Under the pieces are notes generated by a model. The model did not search any database, was not told where the DNA came from, and saw nothing but the letters and a program-made list of their open reading frames with translations. A DNA stretch of 64,000 nucleotides. Origin: Triatoma infestans. Taxonomy: Eukaryota > Arthropoda > Insecta > Hemiptera > Reduviidae. The position numbers and the translations under genes were made by a program. The stretch lies in assembly GCA_011037195.1 (NCBI GenBank), contig JAAEAF010000232.1:1-64000 (forward strand). Reading direction: 5' to 3'. Below, piece by piece: positions 37,518 through 50,460 of this stretch. The stretch's first letter is position 1. The number at the start of each line of letters is the position of its first letter.

Positions 37518-40308
37518 CTACCGATATCCTATTCCGGCCGAAGGTCCTAAACCTAATCTCCTCAAACTCAAACAATTCGTCATCAGATGCATGGGTGTTT
37601 CCTCCTCAGTCTCACAAACTCTACAAAAGGGGTCAGGCACGAGTCCCATTATATAGAGATGTCTCCTTAAACCACAATGCCCAGTGAGGAATCCAACCAG
37701 ATGTCTGAGGGAGGTCCGTGAAAGACATCGGACCCCGCTACTCAAAGCTCCGTCTGGGCCCCCAATGAGCATTTTAGACTGCCGACAACCCACTGCACTC
37801 ATCCATAAGGATGAGTGCTGTGAGGTCATCATCCACGTCTGAAAGCCCGATAAACATATGCCAGAAGACACACCAAGAGCAGGCTCTGGACCAATGAAAG
37901 GGAGAGAGGCACCTAATTTGGCAAACCTATCCACCTCCTCATTCCCAAAAATTCCCATATGACCTGGAACCCAGACCAGAAGCACATCCTTTAATGAAGA
38001 AAGATCTTCCAGTCTTTTAGAACATTCGAACACCAATCTGGAAGTGAAGACACATGAATTAAGCGCCTTCAACGCAGCCTGGCTGTCCGAGCAGATAGAA
38101 ACACCTTTTGAATTAGTGTTACGCACTCTCTCATCCAAAATACAGCAAAGAATTGCATAAACCTCAGCCTGGAAAACGGTGGCCTACTCACCAAGAGCCG
38201 CTTCCAAATGATCTCCCGTCTCAAAATAGACGGCAGCCCCAGACCTACCATCCATCCTGGAACCGTCCGTGTAGCATCGGAGATAATTCTCAGGAATCAC
38301 ACCAGACGGACCCAGTGTTAACCAATCTTCCCTAGAAGGCAACCTAACCCTGTAGGAATGACCAAAGACAAAAGTCTTCAAATTCCTATCAGAAGGGAAA
38401 TCTGTAATGGGAATCCTTAAAAGCATCTCACGATAAATGGTAGAATGACCATATCGCTTACCCTGCCAAAAACCTGCCTGTTTAATTCTATAACAGGCTT
38501 TCATTGCCTGGTTTTTCACCTCCACAAAGAGAGGTGGAATCCCTAACAAAGTCTCCATAGATGCGGTCGGTGTAGTTCGAAACGCACCAGTCACCGCCAG
38601 ACAAGCCAAACGTTGGATTTCTTCCAACAGCTGCCTAGCGGATCGTGTTTCAATGCGACGCCACCACACCAAAGCCGCATATACCAATCTAGGTTTAATG
38701 ACCATGCAATAAATCCAGAACATCATCTTGGGAGTGATCCCCCAGTTCTTACCTACAACTCTTCGACATTGCCAAAAGGAGATTATCGCCTTTTGATGTT
38801 GTGTCTTAACATGTTCGACCAGTTCAATTTACTGTCGAGAACTACTCCAAGGAACTTCACTGATTTGCTAACCTGTATGGAAGTACCTAACAACCTAGGA
38901 GGTGTAAAACCTACTATCTTCCTTCTATGAGTAAATAGAATTGCCTGGGTCTTAATAGGATTAATAGAAAGACCCTTATCCTGTGTCCAACAATATACCA
39001 TGTTAAGGGCGCTTTGCATTAGGTCCGAAATAGTGGACAAACAGCGCCCTAACAATAAAATGACACCATCATCGGCATATGCTTGCACATAAAATCCCGA
39101 TGAATTCATCCTAACCAAAAGGTCATCCATGACGACGCACCACAACTTTGGTGAGAGACAACCCCCTTGAGGGCACCCTCTCCCGCTTGTACTATCATGG
39201 TGCGCCCGCCAAGGGAAGCCTGTATAACCCTACTCCTAAGATAGACACCTATCCAATTGATTAAGACGGGATGTATACCTTTTCGTACCAAGGCATCTTC
39301 GAGAGCATCAAACGATACTCTGTCAAATGCCCCCTCAACATCAAAGAAACACCCTAGGGCATATTCTTTTATTTCCAAAGCAGATTCTATCCTTCCGACG
39401 AGACAATGTAATGCAGTCTCTGTCGACTTACCCACAATATAAGCATGTTGGTTAGGATGGAGTGGATGATCCCTTAATGGGCCATCAGTAATATACCTAT
39501 CAACCAACCTTTCCAGAGTTTTCAAGAGGAAAGACATAAGACTAATGGGTCTAAATGCCTTGGGGTCAGAGTAGTCATTTCTTCCCGGCTTGGGAATAAA
39601 GACAACCCTTACTTCTCTCCATAATGTTGGTACATAACCAAACATCAAACATCCTTTAAAAATTCTTAACAATACCTTCATCAGCACGTCCCCACCATTT
39701 TGCAACAGACAAGGATAAATCCCGTCCGGTCCAGGTGACTTGAAAGGTGAGAAACTTTGTACGGCCCAACTGACTCTATCATGTGTAACTACCTCATCTA
39801 AGGTGGATACATCTTCAGGGTCCCATCTCCTTCCACTCACCAAAGACGAAGCAGCATTTAAACCAATATTATCCGGGAAGTGAGTATCAAGCAAAAGCTG
39901 CAGTGTCTCCCCTCCCCCCCCCGTGAAGGAACCATCATGATATCGTAAGGTACCTAACTGACTGTCCCTATCCTTACTAAGAATCCGTACCAATCTAGAT
40001 GATTCCTGGAACGAATTTATATCCTCACATAAGGATCTCCAGGAATTCCTCTTGGCTCTCCTCAGAGCATATTTATATGCTCTTTTAATACTGTTATAAC
40101 TATCCCATGATTCCGAAGAATCAGCCAGGACAGCCTTCCTGTATGAGCCCCTTACCTGTCTCCTTAGTTTTTCCAACGAAGAGGACCACCAGGGGTTCTT
40201 ACTACCCTTAACCACCTTGGGAGGACAGGACTCCTCGAATGAGGATCTAATGTGTTCATGAAGAATACCAGCCTCCCTTTCCAATTCCTCTATACCATCA
40301 GGGGCTTC
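37518..40308 (-). pseudogene. 5'-truncated LINE with RT and RNase H (I/LOA-like), broken
   Basis: Second ORF of a non-LTR element lacking its endonuclease. The RT shows 'SPGPDGIYPCLLQNGG', 'FIPKPGRNDY', 'FRPISLMSFLLKTLERLVD', 'GCFFDVEGAFDRV' (motif A) and 'QAYADDGVILLL' (catalytic YADD, about 39080). An RNase H domain follows: 'CYTDGSRMDGRSGAAVYF' (first Asp), 'SDSQAALKAL', 'VWVPGHMGIFGNEEVDRFAK'. The C-terminal Cys/His cluster is 'FCRVCETEEETPMHLMTNC'. The frame shifts near 39130 and 38760, and a stop lies near 38184. It begins exactly at an (ATT)n run at 40309-40348. RNase H places it in the I/LOA side of LINEs. It lies antisense in an intron of lipocalin gene 1. Confidence 0.88.
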
Positions 40309-40309
40309 T

Positions 40310-40348
<39 letters not shown>
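40309..40348. repeat. (ATT)n microsatellite at the LINE 5' truncation
   Basis: About 13 ATT units adjoin the truncated 5' end of the LINE on the minus strand. Further ATT-rich sequence continues to about 40390. Confidence 0.9.
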
Positions 40349-40349
<1 letters not shown>

Positions 40350-40782
40350 AAATTGTTATTATTGCTGTTATTATTATATATAATAATAAGATTACTAATT
40401 CTGCAATTAAAATATCCCATTACAATTAAATTTCTTATTGTATTTTCTACAAACTTACTTAAATCATTAAAGCCTTTGCCCCACTGATTACAAATAAGGT
40501 AGGCCGGTAAAAATAAATTGAATCACGACCATACTTAATTTTAATAACATATCTACCTGTAATTGTACATAATTCATTGTTTTTTTTAACCTTGCCTTTC
40601 ACCAATAACACTTCCATCTGAAGCTCTTCTTTTTATTTCTTTACTTGTAGCTGGCAGAGACGGAATGTTGAATTTTTAAATAATGCTTTCTATTCAACAC
40701 TTTCAAAATCATTCTGTTTTCCTTTAGCACGCCAATGTTGTAAGCCAAAATAGAGAGAGAATTTATATTTGACTGCTATTTT
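40349..40782. other. AT-rich intron sequence
   Basis: Nothing recognisable beyond degenerate ATT-rich sequence. Confidence 0.4.
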
Positions 40783-41289
40783 TCATTTCACCTCTCGACG
40801 ATTCTTTCGCTGGCCAGACCCGTCAGAAGACTCGGAGCGCGCCTGGAACCTAAACTGCTCTAAATTCGTTTTTATACTTGTATGATCAACTGTTTTATTT
40901 TTCTTTGCTAAAGCACTCTTATTACCACAACTCGCGTGGCCTTGATCCGGAGGTGAAAATGAAATTAACCGTTTTTTGTACCTGTTGGAGGGTTGAAATT
41001 CCTGTACGATAAGCTTATCATATTTCAGCACTGCAAATTTACCTGCTCGCCGAGCTTGTATAAGTTCCGGTTGCAAATTTCTTCTAATTTCAATCACCTC
41101 TTACGGAAAATCTTGCACAATAATCATGTTACTCTCTTTAAGCTTATGTGAACTCTGTAATAATAAAAGCTTCATTCGATAACTATTTAATCCCAACAGA
41201 ACAGGCCGAATTTTATTCTCTACCTTTCTACCTAGACGCCTTACAAAGTCAAATTCTTTTACATCAATCTGTAGTATACTTTTCATCAT
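40783..41289 (-). pseudogene. LINE ORF1-like fragment (RRM-type), broken
   Basis: Two frames in the same phase are separated by a single TAA at 41100. Reading from 41289 the phrases are 'RRLGRKVENKIRPVLL', 'SSHKLKESNMIIVQDFP', then 'IEIRRNLQPELIQARRAG' and 'VLKYDKLIVQEF'. This is the usual RRM/C-terminal ORF1 pattern of arthropod L1/RTE-like elements. It ends with a basic tail 'GSGQRKNRREVK'. No RT follows downstream on this strand. Confidence 0.6.
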
Positions 41290-41794
41290 TCTTATTAATA
41301 TTATTTAAATGACAGAATTGTATAGTAACTGAAATAGCACTTTTGAAGAAAACCGAACCTCTCCCCACCCCCACAAAAAAAGTGCCCTTACATGAATTTT
41401 CCCAGAGAAATGTTTTAAACAGAAGTTGTAGATTTTTGTATGTGTAGTTGATATACCAAATTTGAAGACAATCTTCGGAGCCATTTTTTTGAAAAAATCA
41501 CAAGAAAGTAAAAAAAAAAAAAAATTCAGTAAAGTGGTACTTCCGGAATCCTGGCAGATGACCTATTGTCGGATCCCAGGGTGATACCTAAACGTAATAT
41601 CAAATTTGAACATGCTAAGATTTTTCGTTTTTGAGCTATGCTTTCAGATATAAACACGTACATACCCACAGACCATTTTCTAAAAACCACTTTTGGACTC
41701 AGGAAACATCAAAACGGATATTTCCAGTAAAAACTCCATATCGAAAATTTGACACGATTACAATACTTCCTCTTACTAGGAATAGGAGAAAGTA
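41287..41794 (+). mobile_element. Helitron-like element, 5'-truncated copy
   Basis: Matches the second internal unit and the right end of the 8153-9152 copy, including 'gatcccagggtgatacctaa' and the terminal 'cttcctcttactagga'. The 3' hairpin is decayed (aggaatagg). Its 5' truncation coincides with the end of the ORF1-like fragment. Confidence 0.75.
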
Positions 41795-42112
41795 ATATAT
41801 ATATTTGAATGGTATACTTGTAAAGAGTTATTGCTTGGCTTTGCCGCTTGGGGAACTAATTTGTTTAAAATGTGTAATATACAAGAAATATATCTTTACT
41901 ATTTCCACGCCCAGAAATGGTTTCGCTAGCATTTTTGGTTAGGAACCTTTGGCCAAGGAGGCGTTAATTTTTAAGGACCGCTTCTCTATGAAATTGAAAT
42001 GCTCATCATGTATTAAAATAAAATTAATTTTTGCGTGTATTAAATTTATGTTTACTATTTTCTAGTAGTATACTGAACTTTTAACTTAATTGTTTTCATT
42101 CTTTGTTTCTAG

Positions 42113-42201
42113 ACTGAAACCACCATTCATTCAAACCAACTGTACAGGAAATGTGAAAAATAAACAGGAAAAAGTTGTTTTCCAATGTAAAAAGATAAGA
42201 G
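42113..42201 (+). CDS. Lipocalin gene 1, exon B
   Basis: Flanked by 'tttgtttctag' and GTAAGT. It joins exon A in phase 2 and leaves in phase 1. It reads 'LKPPFIQTNCTGNVKNKQEK' and then 'VVFQCKKI', giving two Cys. These would form disulphides with Cys in the other exons. The 5' splice site is a perfect consensus. Length 89 nt. Confidence 0.85.
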
Positions 42202-42420
42202 GTAAGTTAAAGCTACAATATAAATAAGTACAAAAAAAAAATGGTTCCATTAAAAATATTTATAAATTCTGATAAATTTCAAAAGATATCTAAATATATT
42301 TCATGTAGATCAGTACCGTAATTTTGATTTCTGCAAAATTATCAAGAAAGCATAGACACTTCAGCCTATTGGAAAATAACAGTAACTTAATGGAACACAT
42401 GAGGGATTTCGGCACAAGTG

Positions 42421-42475
42421 TTTTGGTCTAAAACCGACGTTTCGCTAGTATTGCAATATGATTCTTCAGTTTTGT
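42421..42475 (-). ncRNA. Weak hammerhead-like core, second family
   Basis: On the minus strand, CTGAAGA (42463-42469) is followed by a weak 'tattgcaata' hairpin and then CGAAAC plus GTC (36-44 bases upstream in + coordinates, 42436-42444). The order of the conserved boxes fits a hammerhead ribozyme, but the stems are poor. This may be a decayed Penelope-like or retrozyme terminus. Confidence 0.3.
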
Positions 42476-42499
42476 TTTTATTTTCTTCAGTTTTAGGTC

Positions 42500-44741
42500 A
42501 ACACTGGCAAGAGTTTCAGTGGTTGGTTACAAGGTCCCCTCCATTTGGCATGTGAGTGATTGTTTAGTCGTACGTATTTGAGTGTTACTTTCTCTTCGTT
42601 CTTTGTACGTCTTCTCTTTCCCCCGCCTATGCATGCGTCATCCGCCATGGTAATCCAGTTTCTTTAATTTTTTTTATCACATTCTTCTTTCTTGTGTTAT
42701 ATCATATTTCCATAAAGCAATTTTTGTTAATGGTCGGACATCACACCACTAACATTCCTTTACCCCACTACTACCGCCTGGTCTTCCGGCCAACACTTTT
42801 ACTTCACCCAACTTGTCTTCGGAGGGCTGAAGAATGTACTGATTTATGTGTTCCAGTAATGTTAAAGTATTCTGATCACCTATTTGTCTTTCGCCTTCGC
42901 GAGCCCATTATTAATCTCGCCAATTATTATTTGCCTTCGCAAATATATTGCTATTCGCATCATTATCTCGCCGCCGCGAGCACTTTTACTCTTTCAGTGT
43001 TATTCAGTGTGACTCAATTTTTTTTATTGAGAATTTCTTGGATTTGCGCCTTCACCTCTTCTCAGAACTTCTACGGACGTTCATCGTCACCTAATTCCTT
43101 CTTCCACATACACCTTCACACAGTCATACTCTATACGCCTCACTTGCACTCTTCGCCTTTTCTTCACTTGGTTACCTCAGGTTTTCCTTACTTCCTTTCA
43201 GCTTGTCTCTTTCGCTTTATAGATTTTTTCTGACTGCACTGACGTGCTTGCACCTTCTGCTTCAGCTTGTTTTTCAATTTTTAAGTATAGTTTTTACTTC
43301 TACTCTGTATTACCGCTTCGGGGTATGCATTACCGATGAGGTTTAAGCTTAATAACTCCTTCCACTGCCTTGTTGCGAACGATACGGCTGTTTTGCTAAG
43401 CAAATCCGTTATGCCCATTTTCGTTGTTTATCTCTGTAATGGAATACACTCTCTGTTGAAGTGTTTTAGCTTCATGTAGTTTCTGCACTTCAGCTGTGCT
43501 GTTCTCTACGGAGCCCCTCAATAGCATGCCCATCTGTAACTATTGACGAAATGACTACAGTCTCCATGTACTTCCACAAAAGCTGAGCCACCCATCTCCT
43601 TCCAAGAGCTACCAAAATTCGAATTTTATCTTGGTTATTTCATTCCTACTTAAAACAGCCTAAAATCAACATTTAACACCCAATCAAGAAGTCAGGAAAA
43701 GCTCTGCAAGTGGCATTTAGAAGTCATTAATTTTAATAATCATTTAGGAGACTACACACAACTCTTAAAAGGTAAGTAACTCTACAAGCGCAAATCTCAA
43801 CTGTCTTCACTCATCTCTCTGTCAAGAAGTTCTTTTAAAGAGAGTTTTCCTTAAGCTAGCTAAACGACCGTTACAGTCTTTTATTTTTAACTGCCACAAG
43901 ACATGAGTGCCAGAAGTGAATATGTATGAATAATTTTGAAAACAAAAGAGGGGAGAAACTATCCAGTTATAACACTCCTGTAAGTATTGTTAATGTTCGT
44001 CCTCTTCCGTATATTGTTAATATCCATTCTCTTCTGAAGAGCAAGTCTCAGGCATCGGGGAGGATTGTCAGAGAGGGTTCGGGATGAAAGACGACGGAGA
44101 TAAGCATATATATGGAATTTATTATAACGTGTTTTGATAACTTCTTATAAGAAGGGTATGTCTGAATCTGTGTGGATTGTTTTGTAGGGAGGTTGGCAGT
44201 GGTTCTAAGGATTTTGGATTGCTGGGGTTGGATACTTGTAGATTTTTTTTTTTGGCATTAGCTCTCTCGGCCATAGCCATTTCCGAACTTATGGATGAAT
44301 CTCTTCACCCACTGCCCACAGCTAGAGTCGTTCCGCCATCCTCTATTACACTGTTGCTCCTCTATTACAAAACATTCACTCCAACTCACCCACGCTAATA
44401 AATACACACATTCACATTAATCTTTCTCACTTCGTACTATATACATGAACAGTGGGGTGGAGTACTCGATATTCCTCACACCCCGTTATGCCTAAGACTA
44501 CAACGTAACATTCATCCTAACATATCTACACCATTAAATACATCATCCAAATCTAATCAGGCACCCAAATAAAATCACACACTCATACTTTTAAAGCTAT
44601 ATTCCTAAACCTACTCCTCTCACCCCTTATATCTAAGTCTTCAGTAACCTAGACCTAAATTAAAGCTTTTTTTACTCCTCAAGTACGCTGTTATGGAAGT
44701 AAATATTTGCGTTCTGTTTATTAATTTCGATTCTATACTTT
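42500..44741. other. Long intron stretch without recognised genes
   Basis: A 179-codon open frame at 42694-43233 is rich in Ser, His, Leu and Phe, with no motif. I think it is chance or the leader of an unrecognised retroelement. The rest is unassigned. Confidence 0.35.
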
Positions 44742-47700
44742 TCATATTTTTATTTTGCATTGTTTTATAAATTCCAGTATGATTTCTATAGTTATCTCGT
44801 CCGGCTTCGTTACACTACATTTATAATTAAAAGGGTTTGCCAACTCCTTGGATAATTTCTCTAGCATCTTACTTCTCTCCGCTTCATATCTGGCGCAAAT
44901 CATAAAAATATTTTCCAGACTTTCAACCACTTGGCATTGTGGGCAATTAAGTAAGCTCTCTATATTAATTTTGTGTAGGTATTCTTTACATATACCATGG
45001 TTTGTCCGTAGGCGACTTATAATGCGTACTATATTTTTTTGAATACCAGCTTTTGCATACCACGGTTACTTCCCTACTAACGGATTAATGCTTTTATAGA
45101 ACAGTCCTTAACTTTCGCCACTATATTCAGTTTGCCACTCAATAAGGACTGAAATTTTAACCTCACTATATAAATCTGTGAATGGTACTTTCATGACTAG
45201 GGGTTCACCTACCTCCGTGGCTCGCTTTGCTAGAAAGTCTGCCCTTTGATTCCCTTCAATTCCCACGTGGTCTTTTATCCACAGTCATGAAAGTACCATT
45301 CACAGATTTATATAGTGAGGTTAAAATTTCAGTCCTTAATGAGTGGCAAACTGAATATAGTGGCGAAAGTTAAGGACTGTTCTATAAAAGCATTAATCCG
45401 TTAGTAGGGAAGTAACCGTGGTATGCAAAAGCTGGTATTCAAAAAAATATAGTACGCATTATAAGTCGCCTACGGACAAACCTAATCGTTCTAACCTCAT
45501 TTTTTATTATATTTAACAATTCAGTTATTTCTAATAAAATGTAATTCATTTTAGCGGAGATTTTCAGATTTTGAAGCGCTGAAATGGCACTTTGACTGTC
45601 CGTTAAAATAACTGCGTCTTCTATACACATAGATTTTAGGTATTTAAGAGCCATTAATATAGCCATCGTCTCGCAGGTGTAAATGCTTACTATATTTGAT
45701 AATCTAAACATTTTTCCAGTATTATTTTGCGAATCATATATGCTACATCCGCTTTTTCCATTAATTTTAGACCCATCCGTATAAACGACTCTAGCTGCAG
45801 GCCAATTTGTTCTAATTAACAGTCTGAGCGATTCACCTACACAGAAATTATTTTCATTGTCATACTTATTGTAAAGGAGAATTTGAACATTGTGGGTATA
45901 CTGAACCGAGAAACAGTCGAGCTTTTTACCACTTTTAACAATTTCATAATATTTGGATAATTTTGTGAACGACTGACAGAGAAGAGGAGATACTTTCTTT
46001 TCCCAATATTTACATGTCAGATCCCGAATACTCAGGTTGCTTATTAGGGATAAATTTCTGGACTATATGCCATGATTCTGAGAAGAAATCTTTGAGATAA
46101 AACTTCTCTCCTATATTTTAAAGGCATTTCACCGACTTCATTCAAGAGAGCGCTAATCGGTGTTGAGTTCAGGAGGCCCAAGCATATTCTAATGCATCAA
46201 TTGTGAATAACATCTAGAGAATGCAATATAATTCTGTTCGCTTGTCCATACATTATGCAACCGTAGTCAATAATTGATCTAATAAAGGATCTATAAAAGT
46301 TAAGTGCTATATTGGGATCTGCCCCCCCATGAATAGTGTGTTACCATTCGCAATATGTTTATTGATTTTTCCAACTTTCCTATCATATTCTTAATGTGAT
46401 GTGTCCAACCCAATTTAGTATCCATTATCATACCCAGGAACTTAACATTATCTTTAATTGGAAAAAATTCATCTCCGAGTTGCACTCGATTCGGAATAGT
46501 AGATCGCCTTTTGCGAGTGAACATGCATCAGACGGACTTCTCCACGGAGATCTACAAACCATTCTCACAACACCATGTTTGTATTTTTTTTAAAAGCATT
46601 GCTTAATATACTCTGGCATTCACTAACATCTGAGTTAGTGACATATAAACTAATATCATCCGCGTACTATTATTTTTACTTTATCCGAAATTATAGACTC
46701 TAAATCGGCCTTATATAATATGTACAAGAGAGGGGACAAAATACCCCCTGAGGAATGCCAAATTTGGCGGTCCTGGGCCCAGCCAATTTGTCATTCCCTT
46801 TTAAATAAATAGTGCGATCCGATATTAATTTCATTATAATATTTATGCATTTTAGGGAAAGGCCTATTGCGGATAGCTTATTTGCCAAAATTGGGAGAAT
46901 GACCGAATCATAAGCACCCTTAATATCTAAAAATAGCGCTAGAGTAGACTTGCCCGCGGTAAAACCTATTTGTATATTTGTCACTATTTTAGTTACGCAG
47001 TGAATTGTGGACTTTTCTGAACCCATATTGCGATGACGGCATTCTGTCGTGATACTCCAACCACCACTCAAGCCTATATTCTTTCGAATGTTTTCATTAA
47101 GCATGACGAAAGAGAGATGGGGCGATAGGAATCACAATTATTGGGGATTTTTCCTGGCTTCAAAATTGGAACCACTCCTTCCATGATATTGGTATATTAC
47201 CTGATTCCCAGATATCATTAATTATAGCTAACAACATTTTTAAGCTGTATGTGGGCAGATTTTTAATAATTGGGTAAGAAATACTGTTTTTGCCCGGGGC
47301 CGTCTTATTTTAATTTTTAATTGCTTTTATTAATTCAGTAATATTAATAGCCTTATCAAGAAAGTGATCAGATTTACAGTTATTCAGTTCAATTTTAGGC
47401 TGTACAAAGTCGGGTGTCAATTTCTGTAAGTACTCTTCTGTCCATCCGTCGTCTATTAGTGGCTCAATATTCGCTAATTTTCTATTTTTTAATTTGGTCC
47501 CACACTTGTTTAATCAGAGTATTTTTATTTAACTTTTGACAGAAATCGGACCAAGATTTCCGTTTGGCCTCTTTAATTACTTTCTTAACTATCGTAATAC
47601 TCTTTTTATATGTTAAAAAATTAGATAAATTAGGCTGCCTGTTATAGTTTAAATAAGCGTCTCTTCTATTGCTAATGGCTGTTTGGCAGTCCACAGTCCA

Positions 47701-48594
47701 CCATGGATTGTAGTATTTATGTTTATAATTATTATTATTACTATATGTCGGTATAGAATATGTGTACGCATTGTTAATCTTATTTATAACATTATTATAG
47801 TCAGTAATAACATCATCATTACACTCTGTATTGTTCAGCATATAATCTTGGAAAGCATTCCAATCAGCCTTATTAATATTCCATTTACGAAAATTATTGT
47901 GTGGAATATTTGTTTTTACCGTCATATTATTGGCCGATATAATAATGGGTAGGTGGTCTGAACCCATTGGGTCAGGTATTACTTGCCATTCAAAATCAGT
48001 AGCTACGGTGTTTGATAAAAATGAAACATCTATAGCCGAATTACGAGATTGAGTCCTTCTGTTCACAAAGGTAGGCGTTCCATCATTAAGGAATATTAAA
48101 TTAGAGTCGTTTGCGGACTCTAATACGCTCCTGCCTCCGCTGTCAGTCCAGTCTGGACCAAACGCCACATGATGAAAATTAAAATCGCCCAGTACCATTC
48201 TAGGTAAACTGTTGAAAAATCTATTCCATTCATTTTTATGGATATTGTGTTGATTAGAATTGTATATAGAGACTAGGTTAATTGTTTGATTATTGTGGAT
48301 CTTTAATTCAAGCCCGACGTTGAATAAGCCTGCCACTTGATATATATTTTCTAGAACTTTATATGTAATATTATCCTTAATTAATAACGCAGTTCCAGCT
48401 TTGCTGTCTGCCCTATCATGTCTGTATGTGTTAAATTCTCTATAAATGTAATTCACATGCGGCTTAAACCACGTTTCAGATAAAGTAATAATATTAACTC
48501 CATGAGTTTGTATGAAGGCCTCAAGCTCAGCTTTTTTACCAACTACCGACCTAGCATTCCACTGGAGAATTTTAATTTTATTGTTATTAGTCAT
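44742..48594 (-). pseudogene. LINE ORF2 (APE-RT-RNase H), I-like, broken
   Basis: ORF2 of an I-like LINE. The endonuclease is intact over 47482-48594: 'KILQWNARSVVGKKAEL', 'ITLSETWFKP', 'TYRHDRAD', 'MVLGDFNFHHVAFGP' and 'PMGSDHLPIIISA'. The RT follows, with several frameshifts between 47480 and 46300: 'APGKNSISYPIIKNL', 'IGFTAGKSTLALFLDIKGAY' (motif A), 'FGIPQG', 'YADDISLYVTNSD' and 'LGMIMDTKLGWTHHI'. The RNase H shows 'YTCETMAILMALKYL', 'ILTDSQSAISAL' and 'WIKDHVGIEGNQRADFLAKR' (about 45200-45280). The chain ends at 44742 with a Cys/His segment ('LLNCPQCQVVES'). A 200-bp inverted copy of the C-terminal region (45283-45481) interrupts RNase H. The element lies antisense in the second visible intron of lipocalin gene 1. 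Confidence 0.9.
45000..45481. repeat. 200-bp inverted duplication inside the LINE
   Basis: 45000-45199 and 45283-45481 are reverse complements with essentially one mismatch (aataagg versus aatgagt context). They are separated by 83 bp that encode the RNase H 'WIKDHVGIEGNQRADF' segment. On the minus strand the 45000-45199 copy continues correctly into the C-terminus, so the 45283-45481 copy is the inserted, inverted one. Confidence 0.9.
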
Positions 48595-48599
48595 TATTT

Positions 48600-49119
48600 A
48601 TAATTATCAAATATAATAAAACATCAATAAAAATAAATAAATAACATATATACACTGTACAACTAGATACAATTTATGTACATATTTTGGAAAATTACGA
48701 AAATACATATGTATATAAATCACAGACACACACACCCCTCATATTTAACTGTACACATATTATAGGATATAAAGTCTAGTATTATACATTCACTCACTCG
48801 TATGCACTCATTCATACCCATGTGTTCCCACATTCTAAAAAGGATTATATACAAGACTGTTATAATGTGGTACATATTTACAGATGCGATAGATATATAG
48901 TTACACCTTTGTACATTTTCATTTTGTGGATATTTACAATTATAATTACATATTTAGATTACTAATACTAAATTGGTAATTAGTAATATGTGTACGAATT
49001 ATTAACTACCGCCGTTAACCTATATAGCTTCATTCAAATTAATAACTCGATCTCTGATCATGGACTTTAGTTTTAATAGGAATTTCTTTTAATTCTGCCC
49101 CATTAATACTTTTCACTCT
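48600..49119. other. AT-rich inter-ORF region of the I-like LINE
   Basis: No coding is seen between ORF1 and ORF2 of the element. At about 520 bp it is unusually long for an I-like inter-ORF gap and could include an insertion. Confidence 0.4.
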
Positions 49120-50460
49120 TTAAAATACTCTCTTTAAAATAGAGTAAACCGCTTCATACATAATATCCAAGTTGTTGTCATTCTGAAGAGGTTTCAGAGT
49201 TTTAGCTATTTCTGAGGGACGGTAAGGGTTATATGATACTAGGCCTCCCTGAGTATTTTTACTTGTGGTAGGCTGAATTAATTGTTCACTAATTAATTTT
49301 TTATCAAAATTAAGGGATAAAACATTCCTATTCCTTTCTGTTGCTCTCTTAAATGATATAGTAGAAGCAAACGGACAGTTACTAATAAACGCATTTTTGT
49401 TTTTAAGGAGAGGAAATTCCTTCATGTCGTCCAAACTTGGAGCCCCTTTTTCTGCTAAAGCGGCAAACGAATTATTATCTAGAAATTATGTGGCATCTAG
49501 ATAGGAGATGTTGTTTTCCCCCAATAATTGCTTTAATGTTTTCTCTTTTTTTATACTGCAGACAAACATTTACATTCGTTGCAACATGGCTAAGACTCCC
49601 GCAATTTACACATTTAGGGTCCTTTCCGCTACACTCTGAAACGTCATGATTTTGGCCACATTTATCGCACCTGGTATTCCCCTTACATTGGTCATTGAAG
49701 TGACCAAATCGTAAGCATTTTTTGCACTGTACGACATTTTGAATATAGTTATTCACTTCGCATCGCACATAGTGTATATAAACGAACTGCGGTAACTGCT
49801 GGCCCCTAACAGTAAATAAAATTGACTGTGTGGGTACAAATCTCATCTCTTTTGTATCAGTATCTACTATTTTGCGTTTTCAACTCTCTGATTTCAATTA
49901 GTTCGTACTCAATTCCAGGTGGAGCCCTGATAACTTCTTTAATTTCCTCCTCCGATAATTCTGTGTCGACACCTCTTATTATCCCTCTTCTCTGCAACAG
50001 ATATCTCGGTATGTAAACATTGAAACAAGATTAAAGACCCCAATAATTTATTTGCCAAAACCCCATTATCCAATTCCACTCTCAACCTGTTAATACCCAA
50101 TTTTTTAATAGAATCTATATTTTTTGATATTTCAGGATGATTTATGTGGAGCAGTTTCCCAATAGACATTGGGTGCACCCTGGATATACCCTTCTTATCC
50201 TTGTTCATACTCTCTATAATAACGTAAAACGGATCCAGATCTGAGCATCTATACTCCATATTTACAATATTTGCGTTTCCATGCTTTTCATTGTTAATAT
50301 GATTGATTTTATTACTTTGGATGTCACTTACCTTGTATTCCGATTGATTAACAACTACTTTACTCACTTCCATCTCGATATCCGGTGGTATACCCACCAT
50401 TCCTCTACTGTTATCCATTATATTTAATGAAGTTAATCTCTGTCTACTAATATGTAACAC
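49120..50460 (-). pseudogene. LINE ORF1 (gag-like, three zinc knuckles), broken
   Basis: ORF1 of the same I-like element. The N-terminal half starts near the Met at 50415 ('MDNSRGMVGIPPDIEME') and contains 'MSIGKLLHINHPEISKN' and 'INRLRVELDNGVLANKLL'. A frameshift near 49940 leads to 'IKEVIRAPPGIEYELIEI' and then 'FVYIHYVRCEVNNYI'. Three CCHC knuckles follow: 'CKKCLRFGHFNDQC', 'CDKCGQNHDVSEC' and 'CVNCGSLSHVATNVNVC'. A stop near 49475 separates the last part ('MYEAVYSILKRVF', ending 49120). Three knuckles of this kind are usual in I/Jockey-group Gag-like proteins, which bind the element RNA. Confidence 0.85.

Noticed and set aside
42694..43233. 179-codon open frame as a gene
   Set aside because: Composition is biased, no motif or homologous family is recognised, and it lies in an intron of the lipocalin gene. 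It is most likely chance.
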